Of a DNA stretch of 64,000 nt, positions 9,778 through 18,515 are shown piece by piece (position 1 is the first letter of the stretch; each line of letters opens with the position of its first letter). The notes below the pieces were generated by a model that made no database searches, was not told the origin of the DNA, and was given only the letters and a program-made list of their open reading frames with translations. Made by a program: the position numbers and the translations under genes. Source of the DNA: Anaerolinea sp. (GTDB taxonomy: Bacteria; Chloroflexota; Anaerolineae; Anaerolineales; Anaerolineaceae); contig DYEC01000012.1 of NCBI GenBank assembly GCA_020725865.1, positions 310,001-374,000 of the forward strand, in the 5' to 3' direction.

Positions 9778-10167
9778 TCATCTTGATACAGCCAACGTTG
9801 AGAGCTTTTGAATCAAGGGAATCCCCAGAACCAAAACTCCAACAATAACTGAAAAAATAGCCGCTATTAATACTGCTCCCGCACTAACATCCTTGCCAAT
9901 TTTTGCCGCCGGATGATACTGTGGACTTAGCAAATCAATCAGGGTTTCAATGGAAGTATTAATCATTTCGGCAACCCAAACTATTGATATTGTCAGGATC
10001 AATATTGCCCAATGAGTAGTGGGCAGTTTGAGCCAAAATGATGTAACAAGAACAAAAATGGTTACCGCTGTATGTATCCAGCTATTTTTTTGAGTTCGTA
10101 AAACATAACCTATCCCCGCAAATGCATTTCGGAACGAGATCAATCTGGATTTATAGTAAACTAGCAT
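9778..10167 (-). CDS. dgkA: Diacylglycerol / undecaprenol kinase, DgkA family
   Basis: Small integral membrane lipid kinase, 129 residues, with three predicted membrane helices (about 34-50, 54-72 and 97-120). The family signature is complete: the Glu-x-x-Asn-Thr motif in AEMINTSIE, followed by PAAKIGKDVSAGAVLIAA. In Gram-positive-type bacteria this family phosphorylates undecaprenol or diacylglycerol for lipid recycling. It follows ybeY by 12 bases, the same order as the Firmicutes pgpH-ybeY-dgkA string. Confidence 0.95.
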   Translation of the reverse strand: MLVYYKSRLISFRNAFAGIGYVLRTQKNSWIHTAVTIFVLVTSFWLKLPTTHWAILILTISIVWVAEMINTSIETLIDLLSPQYHPAAKIGKDVSAGAVLIAAIFSVIVGVLVLGIPLIQKLSTLAVSR

Positions 10168-10179
10168 TTTTCACACCTG

Positions 10180-10638
10180 TCAGACTTGTATTTTTATGGC
10201 TCCTAAACCCAAGTCGCAGAGAAGCTTGTGTTGAAGTGACCACATATGTTTTCTGTCGTTTTCCGAAACGTGGTCATATCCAGCCAGATGTAAGATGCCA
10301 TGAATAAGTAACAGAATGAGTTCATTCATTATCGAATGGCCAGCAACCCGTGCTTGTTCACTGGCGCGCGGAAACGAAATTACAATGTCCCCAAGATAAG
10401 TGATCCCGGTTTCTGGGTCTTTTTCGTTCAGCTCAAATGACAGTACATCTGTAGGTTTATTAATGCCGGCGTACTGTGCATTGAGTTTTTGAAGTGTTGT
10501 ATCGTCATCAATCACAATCGTTATAGAAAATGCATTTGGAGAATAACCTATATTGACAAGGGCTGTTTTGGCAGCCTTTTCAAGAACATCAATGTTAACC
10601 AAATTTTTATACTTATCGGAAACAAATACATCTATCAT
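10180..10638 (-). CDS. ybeY: Endoribonuclease YbeY (16S rRNA maturation)
   Basis: Single-strand endoribonuclease needed for 16S rRNA 3'-end maturation and ribosome quality control. The 152-residue product carries the diagnostic zinc motif HGILHLAGYDH near residues 113-123 and the upstream NKPTDVLSFEL segment. ATG 10638 is chosen: an AGGAAA sequence lies upstream and it begins 7 bases after the pgpH stop. A longer open frame to 10761 would overlap pgpH and is not needed. Confidence 0.96.
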   Translation of the reverse strand: MIDVFVSDKYKNLVNIDVLEKAAKTALVNIGYSPNAFSITIVIDDDTTLQKLNAQYAGINKPTDVLSFELNEKDPETGITYLGDIVISFPRASEQARVAGHSIMNELILLLIHGILHLAGYDHVSENDRKHMWSLQHKLLCDLGLGAIKIQV

Positions 10639-10645
10639 ACTGTTG

Positions 10646-12787
10646 CTATTTCCTGGACTGAGAAGAAGGTATTGTCGCTTCTGAGTTGTTTGGTATAGCA
10701 GATAAGTAATTATTACGCTGTTTCTTAATGTCGGGATATTGTATTCTGGGGTGATAGACATTGCGCATAGTGCTGAGAAACGAATATTTAATTTTACTTA
10801 GATCTAGCAGTGTTAGTGGGGTTTGATCAAGCTGGCCTTCCTGAATACAATATTCAAAGACTTTGTCAATCAACAATCGCAACTCGTCTTCATTTTTGGG
10901 TAACTCAGCCCTTGCGCGCGCCTCACAGCCATCTGCGAGCATAAGCAAAGCGGTTTCTTTTGACCGGGGAATTGGACCAGGGTATCGGAATTTGTTCTCA
11001 TCAATATCATAATCCATTATCTGAATTGCTCTGGCATATTGATAGCGCGTCAATAGTGTACCGTGATGTTCGGTTATGAAATCCACTACACGAGGTGGGA
11101 GACGAAACTTGCGGGCAAGTTGAACGCCATCCGAAACGTGGCGAATAATTGTTTCAGCACTAATTACAGGGTCAAGATCATCATGCGGGTTAATGTTACC
11201 AGGAATCTGATTTTCAATAAAAAATAGTGGATTGGCCGCCTTTCCCACATCATGATATATAGCACCTGCCCTAACCAGAAGACTGTCGGCTCCGATTGTT
11301 TCTGCAGCTTGTTCTGCCAGATTGGCAACCTGAAGGCTGTGTTGATAACTTCCAGGAGCATTTTGAAGCATGAATTTTAATAATGGGTGGTCCGGGCGTA
11401 ACGTTTCGAGCAATTGCAACGCTGTAGTTAGGCCCAAAAATTGAGAAATCAAATATTGGAGCAACAGTGTCAAACTGGCGCTTGCTAAACCATTCAAAAA
11501 TGCAGCAACTACCAGAGTGGCAACTCCAATCCAATCAGTGTACGGATTGGGTAATCGGTAAACCAGAATGACAACCGAACCAGTAATACTGATTGCTAAG
11601 CCTGCCCAAATGAAGTTGGCAAAGCGTCGTCCCTTATTAAGGGCTAAAACCCCCAATAAAACCGACAGTTGATAAAAAAGAATTAACTCTAGTTCATTAG
11701 TTAATCCATATGCTGCCAAAGGGATTAATACAAATGCCAGAATCAAGCCAACTTCTGTTGAGAATAAGCATGAGATGGTCAAGCCAAATGTTGCTAGAGG
11801 ATAAAAATATGGGACGATCGCTCGGTTGGGTGTTAAAACACGAGCCCCGTACAAAAATACCAGAAACATGATTGCGATTATTAATAATGCGCGAGGATTT
11901 TGAAGTAGCGGTAAGTTTCTTTGACGGAAATAAAACCCTACCAAAAAGCTAAGGGTTATGATTAGTAACGTTGTAGAAAATGTATTTTTAATATTTTGTC
12001 CTGAACGAATTAAGCCAAACTGCTGCAATGCCTCCCAGTCTTCGGGTTTAATAATTTGACCGCGAGACACAATCATTTCACCGGTGATATAAATCTTTTG
12101 AACCGGTAGTATAGAATCTCTGGCAGCTTGTCGAGCCTGCTCCGTCAGTTCTTCGCTGTACAGACTGTTCGGCACCACGAAAGGGCTGACTAAAGAAACA
12201 ACAAGGCTTACCTGTTCTTGAGATAGAGAGAAGCTAACGAGTGGCGGCAAGTTCCTTCGAGCTTCGGCAACCTCATCCTCAAGGATTGTTTTACGCATTG
12301 CCTGTTCAAGCACACTAAGTGTCTCTTTCTGAATAGCATCCCAACGCGCCTCGGGTAAATTCAAAATGAGCTTCAACTTTTCAGGCTCGAGTTTTACATC
12401 TGATAGTGATCGCAAATCTGAAAGCTTTTGATCAAGTGTTGCATACTTATCCATGCGCACCGCAGCAATGAAATTAAGCACGCTACGCAAGCGCTCGATT
12501 TGGGTGCGAGCTATCGTTGGATCTGTTGGCAGGTAAATCTTACTCACCGCCGCTGCGGCTTCCTGACGGGCTCTCTCGGTCAACACTTCACTAGTATAAG
12601 AGAGAGAGCGAGGAGCCCGGATATCCTCAGGGGCCACATCACCTATGCTGAGTGAGTACGATGATGGCCGAATGGCAATTGGTAATATTATTGCTAATAA
12701 TGCTAAGCCACTGGCTGCAACCAAAATTAACAGAGCAATAACGGCATAGGGAATTTTTATACTAAAAAGTCTGGAAAGCTTACCCAT
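10646..12787 (-). CDS. pgpH: 7TM-HD phosphohydrolase, PgpH family (c-di-AMP phosphodiesterase type)
   Basis: Membrane-bound HD-domain hydrolase, 713 residues. An N-terminal membrane anchor (about 15-37) is followed by an extracytoplasmic 7TMR-HDED domain (about 50-265), a bundle of about seven membrane helices (275-465) and a cytoplasmic HD domain (about 475-640). The HD pair is His512-Asp513 (AIYHDVGKA), with a preceding GSYQHSLQVA and a downstream TEHHGTLLTRY motif. Characterised relatives hydrolyse cyclic di-AMP; that activity is inferred here. The start overlaps the yqeY stop by 8 bases. Confidence 0.94.
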   Translation of the reverse strand: MGKLSRLFSIKIPYAVIALLILVAASGLALLAIILPIAIRPSSYSLSIGDVAPEDIRAPRSLSYTSEVLTERARQEAAAAVSKIYLPTDPTIARTQIERLRSVLNFIAAVRMDKYATLDQKLSDLRSLSDVKLEPEKLKLILNLPEARWDAIQKETLSVLEQAMRKTILEDEVAEARRNLPPLVSFSLSQEQVSLVVSLVSPFVVPNSLYSEELTEQARQAARDSILPVQKIYITGEMIVSRGQIIKPEDWEALQQFGLIRSGQNIKNTFSTTLLIITLSFLVGFYFRQRNLPLLQNPRALLIIAIMFLVFLYGARVLTPNRAIVPYFYPLATFGLTISCLFSTEVGLILAFVLIPLAAYGLTNELELILFYQLSVLLGVLALNKGRRFANFIWAGLAISITGSVVILVYRLPNPYTDWIGVATLVVAAFLNGLASASLTLLLQYLISQFLGLTTALQLLETLRPDHPLLKFMLQNAPGSYQHSLQVANLAEQAAETIGADSLLVRAGAIYHDVGKAANPLFFIENQIPGNINPHDDLDPVISAETIIRHVSDGVQLARKFRLPPRVVDFITEHHGTLLTRYQYARAIQIMDYDIDENKFRYPGPIPRSKETALLMLADGCEARARAELPKNEDELRLLIDKVFEYCIQEGQLDQTPLTLLDLSKIKYSFLSTMRNVYHPRIQYPDIKKQRNNYLSAIPNNSEATIPSSQSRK

Positions 12788-13226
12788 TTAAAAGTTGTCT
12801 TACAATTTTGCTGACCAGTTCATTAGGTGCCTGGCCCTTGATTTGTGGAAGCAATACCTTCATAACTTTACCCATATCTGCTAGACTGCTAGCGCCAACT
12901 TGATTGATGACCGCTTTTGCCATAGCAATTAATTCATCTTCGGTGAGTTGTTTGGGCAAGAACTCTTCGAGCACCTTAATTTCAGCTTGATTGGCTTCAA
13001 CCAGATCGGGGCGATTGCCTTTCTCAGCATCCTGAATAGCTTCTTTTCGAATTTTTATTTCTTTCTGTAGAATTGCTGCTAGCTCGGGTTCCGACAGGGT
13101 TGTTCCTTTTTCAACTTCAACAAGTTTAATGCTTGCAAGTACCATGCGGATTGTTCTTTTACGTACTTCATCCCCACTTTTCATCGCATTCCGTAGTGCA
13201 ATTTCCAATTCCTGTTTAGTTATCAT
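12780..13226 (-). CDS. yqeY: YqeY/GatB-tail domain protein
   Basis: A 148-residue protein of the YqeY family, related to the C-terminal tail of the GatB amidotransferase subunit. Recognisable parts are the N-terminal helix pair with MKSGDEVRKRTIRMVLASI, EIKVLEEFLPKQLTEDEL, and the C-terminal DMGKVMKVLLPQIKGQA. Role in the family is uncertain; some members may be linked to aminoacyl-tRNA metabolism. It overlaps pgpH by 8 bases. Confidence 0.93.
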   Translation of the reverse strand: MITKQELEIALRNAMKSGDEVRKRTIRMVLASIKLVEVEKGTTLSEPELAAILQKEIKIRKEAIQDAEKGNRPDLVEANQAEIKVLEEFLPKQLTEDELIAMAKAVINQVGASSLADMGKVMKVLLPQIKGQAPNELVSKIVRQLLNG

Positions 13227-13265
13227 TGCATAGTTCCTTCGCTCATATACAGATTCGAGAAATGG

Positions 13266-13817
13266 TTACTGAACTGAAATCAGTTCACGGATTTGATTTA
13301 ACGTATCTGGTCCAATACCCGGCACATTTAGCAACTCGTCTATAGACTTATAGTAGCCATGGGTTTCTCGGTAACTAATAATTTCAAGCGCCTTTGTCGG
13401 ACCAATTCCGGGAAGATTTTCCAACTGCTTTTGTGTTGCAAGGTTAATATTGAGGGGATATTGTAGTGATGAAAATTCTGAGTTTATAAAATTGTCTGAC
13501 GGATTTACGGATGGTATGACAACTTTCTGTCCATCAAACAATGTGGCTGCTTGGTTAACCGCATCTGCATCAGCTTTAGCCAGCAGCCCTCCAGCCGCTT
13601 CGATCAGGTCAACAACCCTGCTCCCCGGAGGAAGGGAGTACACACCAGGGTGAAGCACTGCACCCGAAATATGGACAATAACTGGCATTGGTGTAGGAGG
13701 CGGTAGCAACACCACAGGAGTTCCTCGGGGGGGCAAAGCGATAAACAGGATAAGCCCTGACGCTGTCAGCCCTATGAAACAACCTAAAACCACTGCTTGC
13801 CAGGTTTTCATTTTCAC
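13266..13817 (-). CDS. comEA: ComEA-family DNA-binding protein (SLBB + helix-hairpin-helix)
   Basis: Membrane-anchored DNA receptor type protein, 183 residues. One N-terminal membrane anchor (about 8-28) is followed by a proline-rich linker, an SLBB domain (about 45-100, VHISGAVLHPGVY...RVVDLIEAAGG) and two C-terminal HhH motifs (NLPGIGPTKALEII and NVPGIGPDTLNQI). ComEA binds incoming double-stranded DNA in natural transformation; no other competence genes lie here except a prepilin peptidase at 32736. The start is a GTG overlapping the previous stop by 4 bases; an ATG at 13811 is an alternative. Confidence 0.92.
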   Translation of the reverse strand: MKMKTWQAVVLGCFIGLTASGLILFIALPPRGTPVVLLPPPTPMPVIVHISGAVLHPGVYSLPPGSRVVDLIEAAGGLLAKADADAVNQAATLFDGQKVVIPSVNPSDNFINSEFSSLQYPLNINLATQKQLENLPGIGPTKALEIISYRETHGYYKSIDELLNVPGIGPDTLNQIRELISVQ

Positions 13818-14713
13818 ATTGTTTGCAACTTATTTTTGAGTTCTATCTCTTGTTTGAGCATGAGTTTGAATGCGGCAATAGATACTTCTAACATACCCAA
13901 TGTCGGTTCGCGCGTTGTTAGAGATTGTAACCAAAGGTTGGGCTTGATTAGAATACGAATCCACGGAGACGAGAGATGATTGGCTGTCCAACGAATATAT
14001 TCATACGCAATACCTGCCATCAATGGTATAAGTATCACCCGACTTACCAATCTGATTAAGAATGGCAACGGACCTAAAAGCGTGAATATTAAAATTGACA
14101 AAACAATGAGCGTGACAAAAAATGAAGTGCCACAACGAGGATGTTCTAGAGGATATTTCGCAACTTCTTCGGGAACCAGGTCAGCACCAGCTTCATAAGC
14201 ATTAATTGTCTTGTGTTCAGCACCATGATAGGCAAACACACGGTTTATATCCGGTGCCTTTCCTATACCCCATAGGTACAAAATTACAACAAAAAGCCGC
14301 AACAATCCTTCAATGAGGATTCCTGTATGATCACTCAAACCAAATCCCTTGGCGACTAAATTTCCCAGCTCGGAAGGTCCCCAAAAAAATAACAAAACCA
14401 TAAAAACAAATGATAGTAAAAGGGTCAGTGCCAGCTCACGTTTCTCAAGCTTCTGTTCTTCTCCGGTTTGCACGTTTGCAGATAAAACAAGAAATCGCAT
14501 TCCTAACCCGAGGGCATCCCACAGCACTATCAGGCCGCGTATAAAGGGGATGGTCTTTAACTTGCTTTGGTATATTTTGTCTAATTCTTCTGTGTGTAAA
14601 ACAATTGTACCATCGGGGGCGCGCATGGCGGCTGCCACTGCGAATTCACCACGCATGACAACCCCTTCAATAAGTGCTTGACCTCCATAGGAAGGTAATT
14701 TATCAGCATTCAT
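13814..14713 (-). CDS. DUF1385 family membrane protein
   Basis: A 299-residue integral membrane protein of the DUF1385 family (YqhQ-like). Signature segments: YGGQALIEGVVMRG at the start, AYHGAEHKTINAYEAG in the middle, HPRCGTSFFV and the membrane helices around 85-105, 125-150 and 195-235. Function of the family is not established; it contains conserved His/Cys residues that may bind metal. It overlaps the M20 gene upstream (ATGA) and comEA downstream. Confidence 0.92.
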   Translation of the reverse strand: MNADKLPSYGGQALIEGVVMRGEFAVAAAMRAPDGTIVLHTEELDKIYQSKLKTIPFIRGLIVLWDALGLGMRFLVLSANVQTGEEQKLEKRELALTLLLSFVFMVLLFFWGPSELGNLVAKGFGLSDHTGILIEGLLRLFVVILYLWGIGKAPDINRVFAYHGAEHKTINAYEAGADLVPEEVAKYPLEHPRCGTSFFVTLIVLSILIFTLLGPLPFLIRLVSRVILIPLMAGIAYEYIRWTANHLSSPWIRILIKPNLWLQSLTTREPTLGMLEVSIAAFKLMLKQEIELKNKLQTM

Positions 14714-16092
14714 ACCGCTTTCTCAACCAGATTATAGAAAAAGTGAACCAGGGCATCAATACCTCGGCCCCAAGTTGGCAAATGAATTTTTTCATTTGGC
14801 GCATGGATATTATCCTCCGGCAGACTAAAGCCTGTCATAACAGACTCTATTCCCAGATATTTTTTTATCATACCAACGATCGGAATGCTGCTGCCCTCCC
14901 TTTCAAAAACTGGGGCAGTATACCAGACTGTCTCCAGAGCCTGAGCTAGAGACTGTATGACAGGCGACCAGCGTTCCACCACGCTGGGCGGATGTCCTGC
15001 CATCTGCTCTAACTCCCAACGGATTGTCTCAGGAGCTTGTTGTTCTAGATATGCAATCAGTTGACGCTTGATATCTTCAGGATCCTGATCTGGAACCAAG
15101 CGCATGGATATCTTAGCCATAGCGCATGCTGGTATAACCGTTTTCATGCCATTACCGGTATAACCAGATAGCAAGCCATTGACCTCCAGGGTTGGCCTTA
15201 CTCTGACTCTTTCTGCCGCGGAAAATCCACGCTCACCCCAAAGTTGCTTGACCCCAGTTTGTGCTTTGTAACCGTTGTCATCTTGTGGCAATTCGGACCA
15301 TATTTTACGTTCATCTTCTGAGATCGGCAGGACCCTATCGTAGAAACCAGGTAAAGTAATTCTTCCTTCACTATCGTGCATGCCGGCAATCAACTCACAG
15401 AGCGCCTGTGCGGGGTTGTGAACAACACCGCCATATTGACCGGAATGCAAATCGCTCTTTGGACCAAAAACACGCAGTTCGAAACAACATAACCCCCTTA
15501 AACCATACGTTATTGTTGGCGTGTCCTTAGCAATCATTCCTGTGTCGGGCACTAAAGCAAAATCACAACCCAAAAGATTTCTTTGTTCTTGAAGGAAACG
15601 GGGCAGGTTTGGGGAGCCAATTTCCTCTTCACCTTCAAAGAGAAACTTAAATGCGATTGGCAAGTTTGATTGAGACAAAATTGCTTCCACTGCCCCAATG
15701 CTTGCAATAATTTGCCCTTTCATGTCGGATGCTCCACGCCCAAACAGCTCCTCGCCTTTTATGTGAGGTTCAAATGGAGGAGATACCCATTCGACAAGCG
15801 GGTCTATAGGTTGAACATCGTAATGCCCATAGAGAAGAACTGTGCAAATCGGAGATTGAACCGGTTGGTATTCGCCATAAACAATGGGGGGACCGTCCGT
15901 TTGAAAAATTTGCGTCTTTTGAATCCCAGCCGCTTTCAATCTTTGCAAGATCCAACTGGCTGCATTTTCCAAAGTATTCCAATCGGGATCTGCAGAAACA
16001 GAGGGTATTCTAATAAATTCGAATAAGTCGTGAATGAGACGGCCTCGGTTGTCTCGGGCATAGGTCAAAGCCATTTCTCGTTTACTTGCCAT
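14710..16092 (-). CDS. M20-family metallopeptidase (dipeptidase-like)
   Basis: Zinc-dependent peptidase of 460 residues, similar to the CNDP/DapE-like dipeptidases. Metal-binding motifs are visible: LLYGHYDVQP, GRGASDMKGQ, the catalytic LFEGEEEIGS, and a C-terminal SLPEDNIHAPNE. The central part (about 190-340) is the dimerisation lid typical of M20. The ATG at 16092 has AGGAG 4 bases upstream. It opens the operon running to 8914 and overlaps the DUF1385 gene by 4 bases (ATGA). Substrate not predictable. Confidence 0.93.
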   Translation of the reverse strand: MASKREMALTYARDNRGRLIHDLFEFIRIPSVSADPDWNTLENAASWILQRLKAAGIQKTQIFQTDGPPIVYGEYQPVQSPICTVLLYGHYDVQPIDPLVEWVSPPFEPHIKGEELFGRGASDMKGQIIASIGAVEAILSQSNLPIAFKFLFEGEEEIGSPNLPRFLQEQRNLLGCDFALVPDTGMIAKDTPTITYGLRGLCCFELRVFGPKSDLHSGQYGGVVHNPAQALCELIAGMHDSEGRITLPGFYDRVLPISEDERKIWSELPQDDNGYKAQTGVKQLWGERGFSAAERVRVRPTLEVNGLLSGYTGNGMKTVIPACAMAKISMRLVPDQDPEDIKRQLIAYLEQQAPETIRWELEQMAGHPPSVVERWSPVIQSLAQALETVWYTAPVFEREGSSIPIVGMIKKYLGIESVMTGFSLPEDNIHAPNEKIHLPTWGRGIDALVHFFYNLVEKAV

Positions 16093-16157
16093 AGTACTCC
16101 TATAAAGCCAGATTATGGTGATTATATGATAAATTTGTAAAATGTGTCTTGCTAGTA
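16093..16157. other. Divergent intergenic start region
   Basis: First part of the only gene-free stretch over 300 bases (16093-16447), between the divergent M20 and ssnA genes. It holds the ribosome site of the M20 gene at 16097-16101 and AT-rich sequence. I see no confident promoter for the minus-strand operon. The remainder of the gap is described in the next two entries. Confidence 0.5.
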
Positions 16158-16186
16158 TTGTTTTATTTTTGCCCAAATGTTAAAAT
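16158..16186 (+). promoter_or_regulatory. Sigma70-type promoter of the F420/Mo-hydroxylase operon
   Basis: TTGTTT at 16158-16163 and TAAAAT at 16181-16186 are separated by exactly 17 bp. This predicts a transcript start near 16193, about 255 nt before the ssnA start codon, so the operon should have a long 5' leader. Confidence 0.55.
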
Positions 16187-16192
16187 TGTAAG

Positions 16193-16447
16193 TATGAAGG
16201 CTCGGTGGTCGGTTTATGATTTTCTAAGCCGGCGTCGGGTAATTTCAGCGCCCGTCGAAAAGTGCCGCCATTTGAATATCCACCGACCCTATGATCCCCT
16301 GGAATAAAACATATTTTCCTACTAAATATTTTCGCTTGCGGTGTAACGGGGAAAACAGTTCCGTTATCATCAAAACCACACTTGTATTTGCCCCATGAAT
16401 TAAACTACGTAGCGTTCGAATCTTTTTTGTAGAAAGGAGTAATTAAC
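16193..16447 (+). ncRNA. Candidate structured leader RNA (riboswitch-like) of the ssnA-cof-xdh operon
   Basis: The predicted leader contains nested complementary segments. A closing helix pairs GGTCGGT (16207-16213) with ACCGACC (16282-16288). Inside it CGGC (16230-16233) can pair with GCCG (16264-16267), and CGGG (16236-16239) with CCCG (16251-16254), the latter extendable past a T/T mismatch. A separate hairpin pairs TAACGG (16344-16349) with CCGTTA (16361-16366). The ribosome site AAAGGAG (16433-16439) follows. I compared it by memory with FMN, Moco, purine, SAM and c-di-GMP switches and it matches none. A regulatory role is inference. Confidence 0.4.
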
Positions 16448-17791
16448 ATGCTGATCACCAATGGTACAGTAGTGACTTGGGAAAATCCAAATCGCATCTT
16501 AACTGGTCACGCTGTGTATATTGAAAATGGGCTTATTGCCGATATTGGGCCCACAAATGAGTTGGTACAGAAATATTCACATTCAGAAAGAATTGACGCC
16601 CGTGGGCAATTTGTAATGCCTGGTAATATTTGTGCACACACACACTTTTACGGTGCTTATGCACGCGGTATGGCTATTCATGGCTCTGCGCCAAAAGATT
16701 TTCCGGAAATTTTGGAGAAACTGTGGTGGCCACTCGATCAATCATTAACTCCAGAGGCGGTACGTTACTCTGCTTTGGTTTGTCTGATTGATGCCATCAA
16801 ACATGGTACAACCACCTTAATCGATCATCACGCCTCACCCAATACCATACAAGGCTCTTTGGATGAAATTGCCGCTGCGGTAGAACTAACTGGAGTTCGA
16901 GCCTCTTTATGTTATGAAGTTACTGATCGCGGCGGCGAGAATAAAGCACTGGCAGGTATAGCAGAAAACGTACGCTTTATAGAACGGTGTAAGCAAAATA
17001 ATTTAGGGGGGCGACTGGCAGCAAGTTTTGGTCTTCACGCAAGCCTTACACTCTCAGAGAAAACTTTAAGCGCCTGTCGTAACGCTGTACCGGATGACAT
17101 AGGTTTTCACATTCATGTAGCGGAACATCCTGTAGATGAGTATGACAGCGTTGCTAAAACAGGATTGAGAGTGGTTGACCGCCTTCACAAGCATGGCATT
17201 TTGGGACCAAAAACCATAGTCGTTCACGCGGTACATATAGACGCAAAAGAAATAGCTTTACTGGCTGAGACCAACACATGGGTTACCCATCAACCTCGCT
17301 CAAACATGAATAACGCAGTGGGTATGTCAGAAGTTGAATCGATGCTTCGCGCCGGGATCAAAGTCTGTGTTGGGAATGATGGATTTTCAAACACTATGTG
17401 GGAGGAATGGAAATTCATCTACTTGGGACACAAATTGTGGCATCTAGATCCCCGCCGCATGTCCGGAACAGATGTTGTAAAAATGGCTGTATATAATAAC
17501 GCTGAACTAGCCAGCAAGCATTTTGTAACCTCTCCAATTGGCGTCATCCAAAAAGGGGCCGTTGCTGATATTATTTTTGTGGATTATCATCCATACACGC
17601 CAGTCACTGTGGATAACCTGCCATGGCATATCATCTTTGGTTTTCACGAAAGTATGGTCACTATGACAATGGTTGCCGGGAAAATTTTAATGAAAGATCG
17701 GCAAATTCTAACAATCGATGAAGACAAAGTCACGTGGGAAGCACAACAAATCGCCCCGGTAGTTTGGGAACGATATCAACAACAATTTTAA
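16448..17791 (+). CDS. ssnA: SsnA-type amidohydrolase
   Basis: Metal-dependent hydrolase of the cytosine/guanine deaminase-chlorohydrolase superfamily, 447 residues, closest in layout to SsnA, which accompanies selenium-dependent molybdenum hydroxylases in E. coli and clostridia. Visible motifs: VMPGNICAHTHFYGAYARG (metal-binding His-x-His), FHIHVAEH, VVHAVHID and CVGNDGFSNTMW. Substrate unknown; a deaminated purine-like ring would fit the context. A strong AAAGGAG site lies 8 bases before the ATG. First gene of the long plus-strand operon. Confidence 0.88.
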   Translation: MLITNGTVVTWENPNRILTGHAVYIENGLIADIGPTNELVQKYSHSERIDARGQFVMPGNICAHTHFYGAYARGMAIHGSAPKDFPEILEKLWWPLDQSLTPEAVRYSALVCLIDAIKHGTTTLIDHHASPNTIQGSLDEIAAAVELTGVRASLCYEVTDRGGENKALAGIAENVRFIERCKQNNLGGRLAASFGLHASLTLSEKTLSACRNAVPDDIGFHIHVAEHPVDEYDSVAKTGLRVVDRLHKHGILGPKTIVVHAVHIDAKEIALLAETNTWVTHQPRSNMNNAVGMSEVESMLRAGIKVCVGNDGFSNTMWEEWKFIYLGHKLWHLDPRRMSGTDVVKMAVYNNAELASKHFVTSPIGVIQKGAVADIIFVDYHPYTPVTVDNLPWHIIFGFHESMVTMTMVAGKILMKDRQILTIDEDKVTWEAQQIAPVVWERYQQQF

Positions 17792-17820
17792 GCACGATCT
17801 ACTAATAAGGAGCAAAGCAG

Positions 17821-18507
17821 ATGTCGGAAACACCAATATCACCAATTAAGGTTATTGCAATTCTTGGAGGAACGGGAAAAGAGGGCAAGGGGCTGGCTTA
17901 TCGTTGGGCACAAGCTGGTTATGAAATTGTAATTGGTTCTCGCCAGCTTGAAAAAGCACAGGCAGCAGCAAGAGATATTATTAGCTTACTAAAGATGCCC
18001 GCCAAAGTAACCGGGATGACTAACCCAGAGGCTGCAGAACGCGGTGACCTTATTGTTTTAACGGTCCCATACGAAGTACATAAAGATATGTTACAGTTGA
18101 TTAAGCCATTTGTCAGAGGCAAGATATTAATTGATGTTACTGTCCCACTGGTTCCACCAAAAGTGACAAAGGTCCAAATGCCACCCGCAGGAAGTGCACT
18201 TCAGGAAGCCCAACAGATTTTAGGGCCTGAAACAGAAGTTGTCTCAGCATTCCAAAATATATCTTATGAACATCTCCTGGCCGACGAGGAACTCGATTGT
18301 GATGTGTTGGTCTGTGGGAGCAGCAAGCAAGCGCGTTCACAAGTCTTGGAACTTGTAAAAGCCGCAGGTATGGTAGGATGGGATGCCGGGCCTGTTGAGA
18401 ATTCAGTGGTTTCTGAAGGTTTGACCTCGATATTGATTGGGATTAACAAACAATTTGGCACTCAATCAGCCGGTATCAAAATTACTGGGGTACCACGGCC
18501 AAAATAA
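17821..18507 (+). CDS. npdG: NADPH-dependent F420 reductase
   Basis: Rossmann-fold enzyme that transfers hydride between NADPH and coenzyme F420, linking the two carrier pools. The 228-residue product shows the dinucleotide motif GGTGKEGKGLAYRWAQAG at about 15-32 and IGSRQLEKA, where the Ser-Arg pair suits the NADPH 2'-phosphate. Further family segments are TVPYEVHKDML and VVSAFQNISYEHL. AAGGAG precedes the ATG. It sits directly before cofE, cofD and cofC, which supports the F420 assignment. Confidence 0.92.
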   Translation: MSETPISPIKVIAILGGTGKEGKGLAYRWAQAGYEIVIGSRQLEKAQAAARDIISLLKMPAKVTGMTNPEAAERGDLIVLTVPYEVHKDMLQLIKPFVRGKILIDVTVPLVPPKVTKVQMPPAGSALQEAQQILGPETEVVSAFQNISYEHLLADEELDCDVLVCGSSKQARSQVLELVKAAGMVGWDAGPVENSVVSEGLTSILIGINKQFGTQSAGIKITGVPRPK

Positions 18508-18515
18508 GGTACCCT

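Noticed and set aside
16201-16300. Known riboswitch class (FMN, Moco, purine, SAM, c-di-GMP)
   Set aside because: Compared against remembered consensus elements; the conserved sequence blocks of these classes are absent, so only an unassigned structured leader is claimed.
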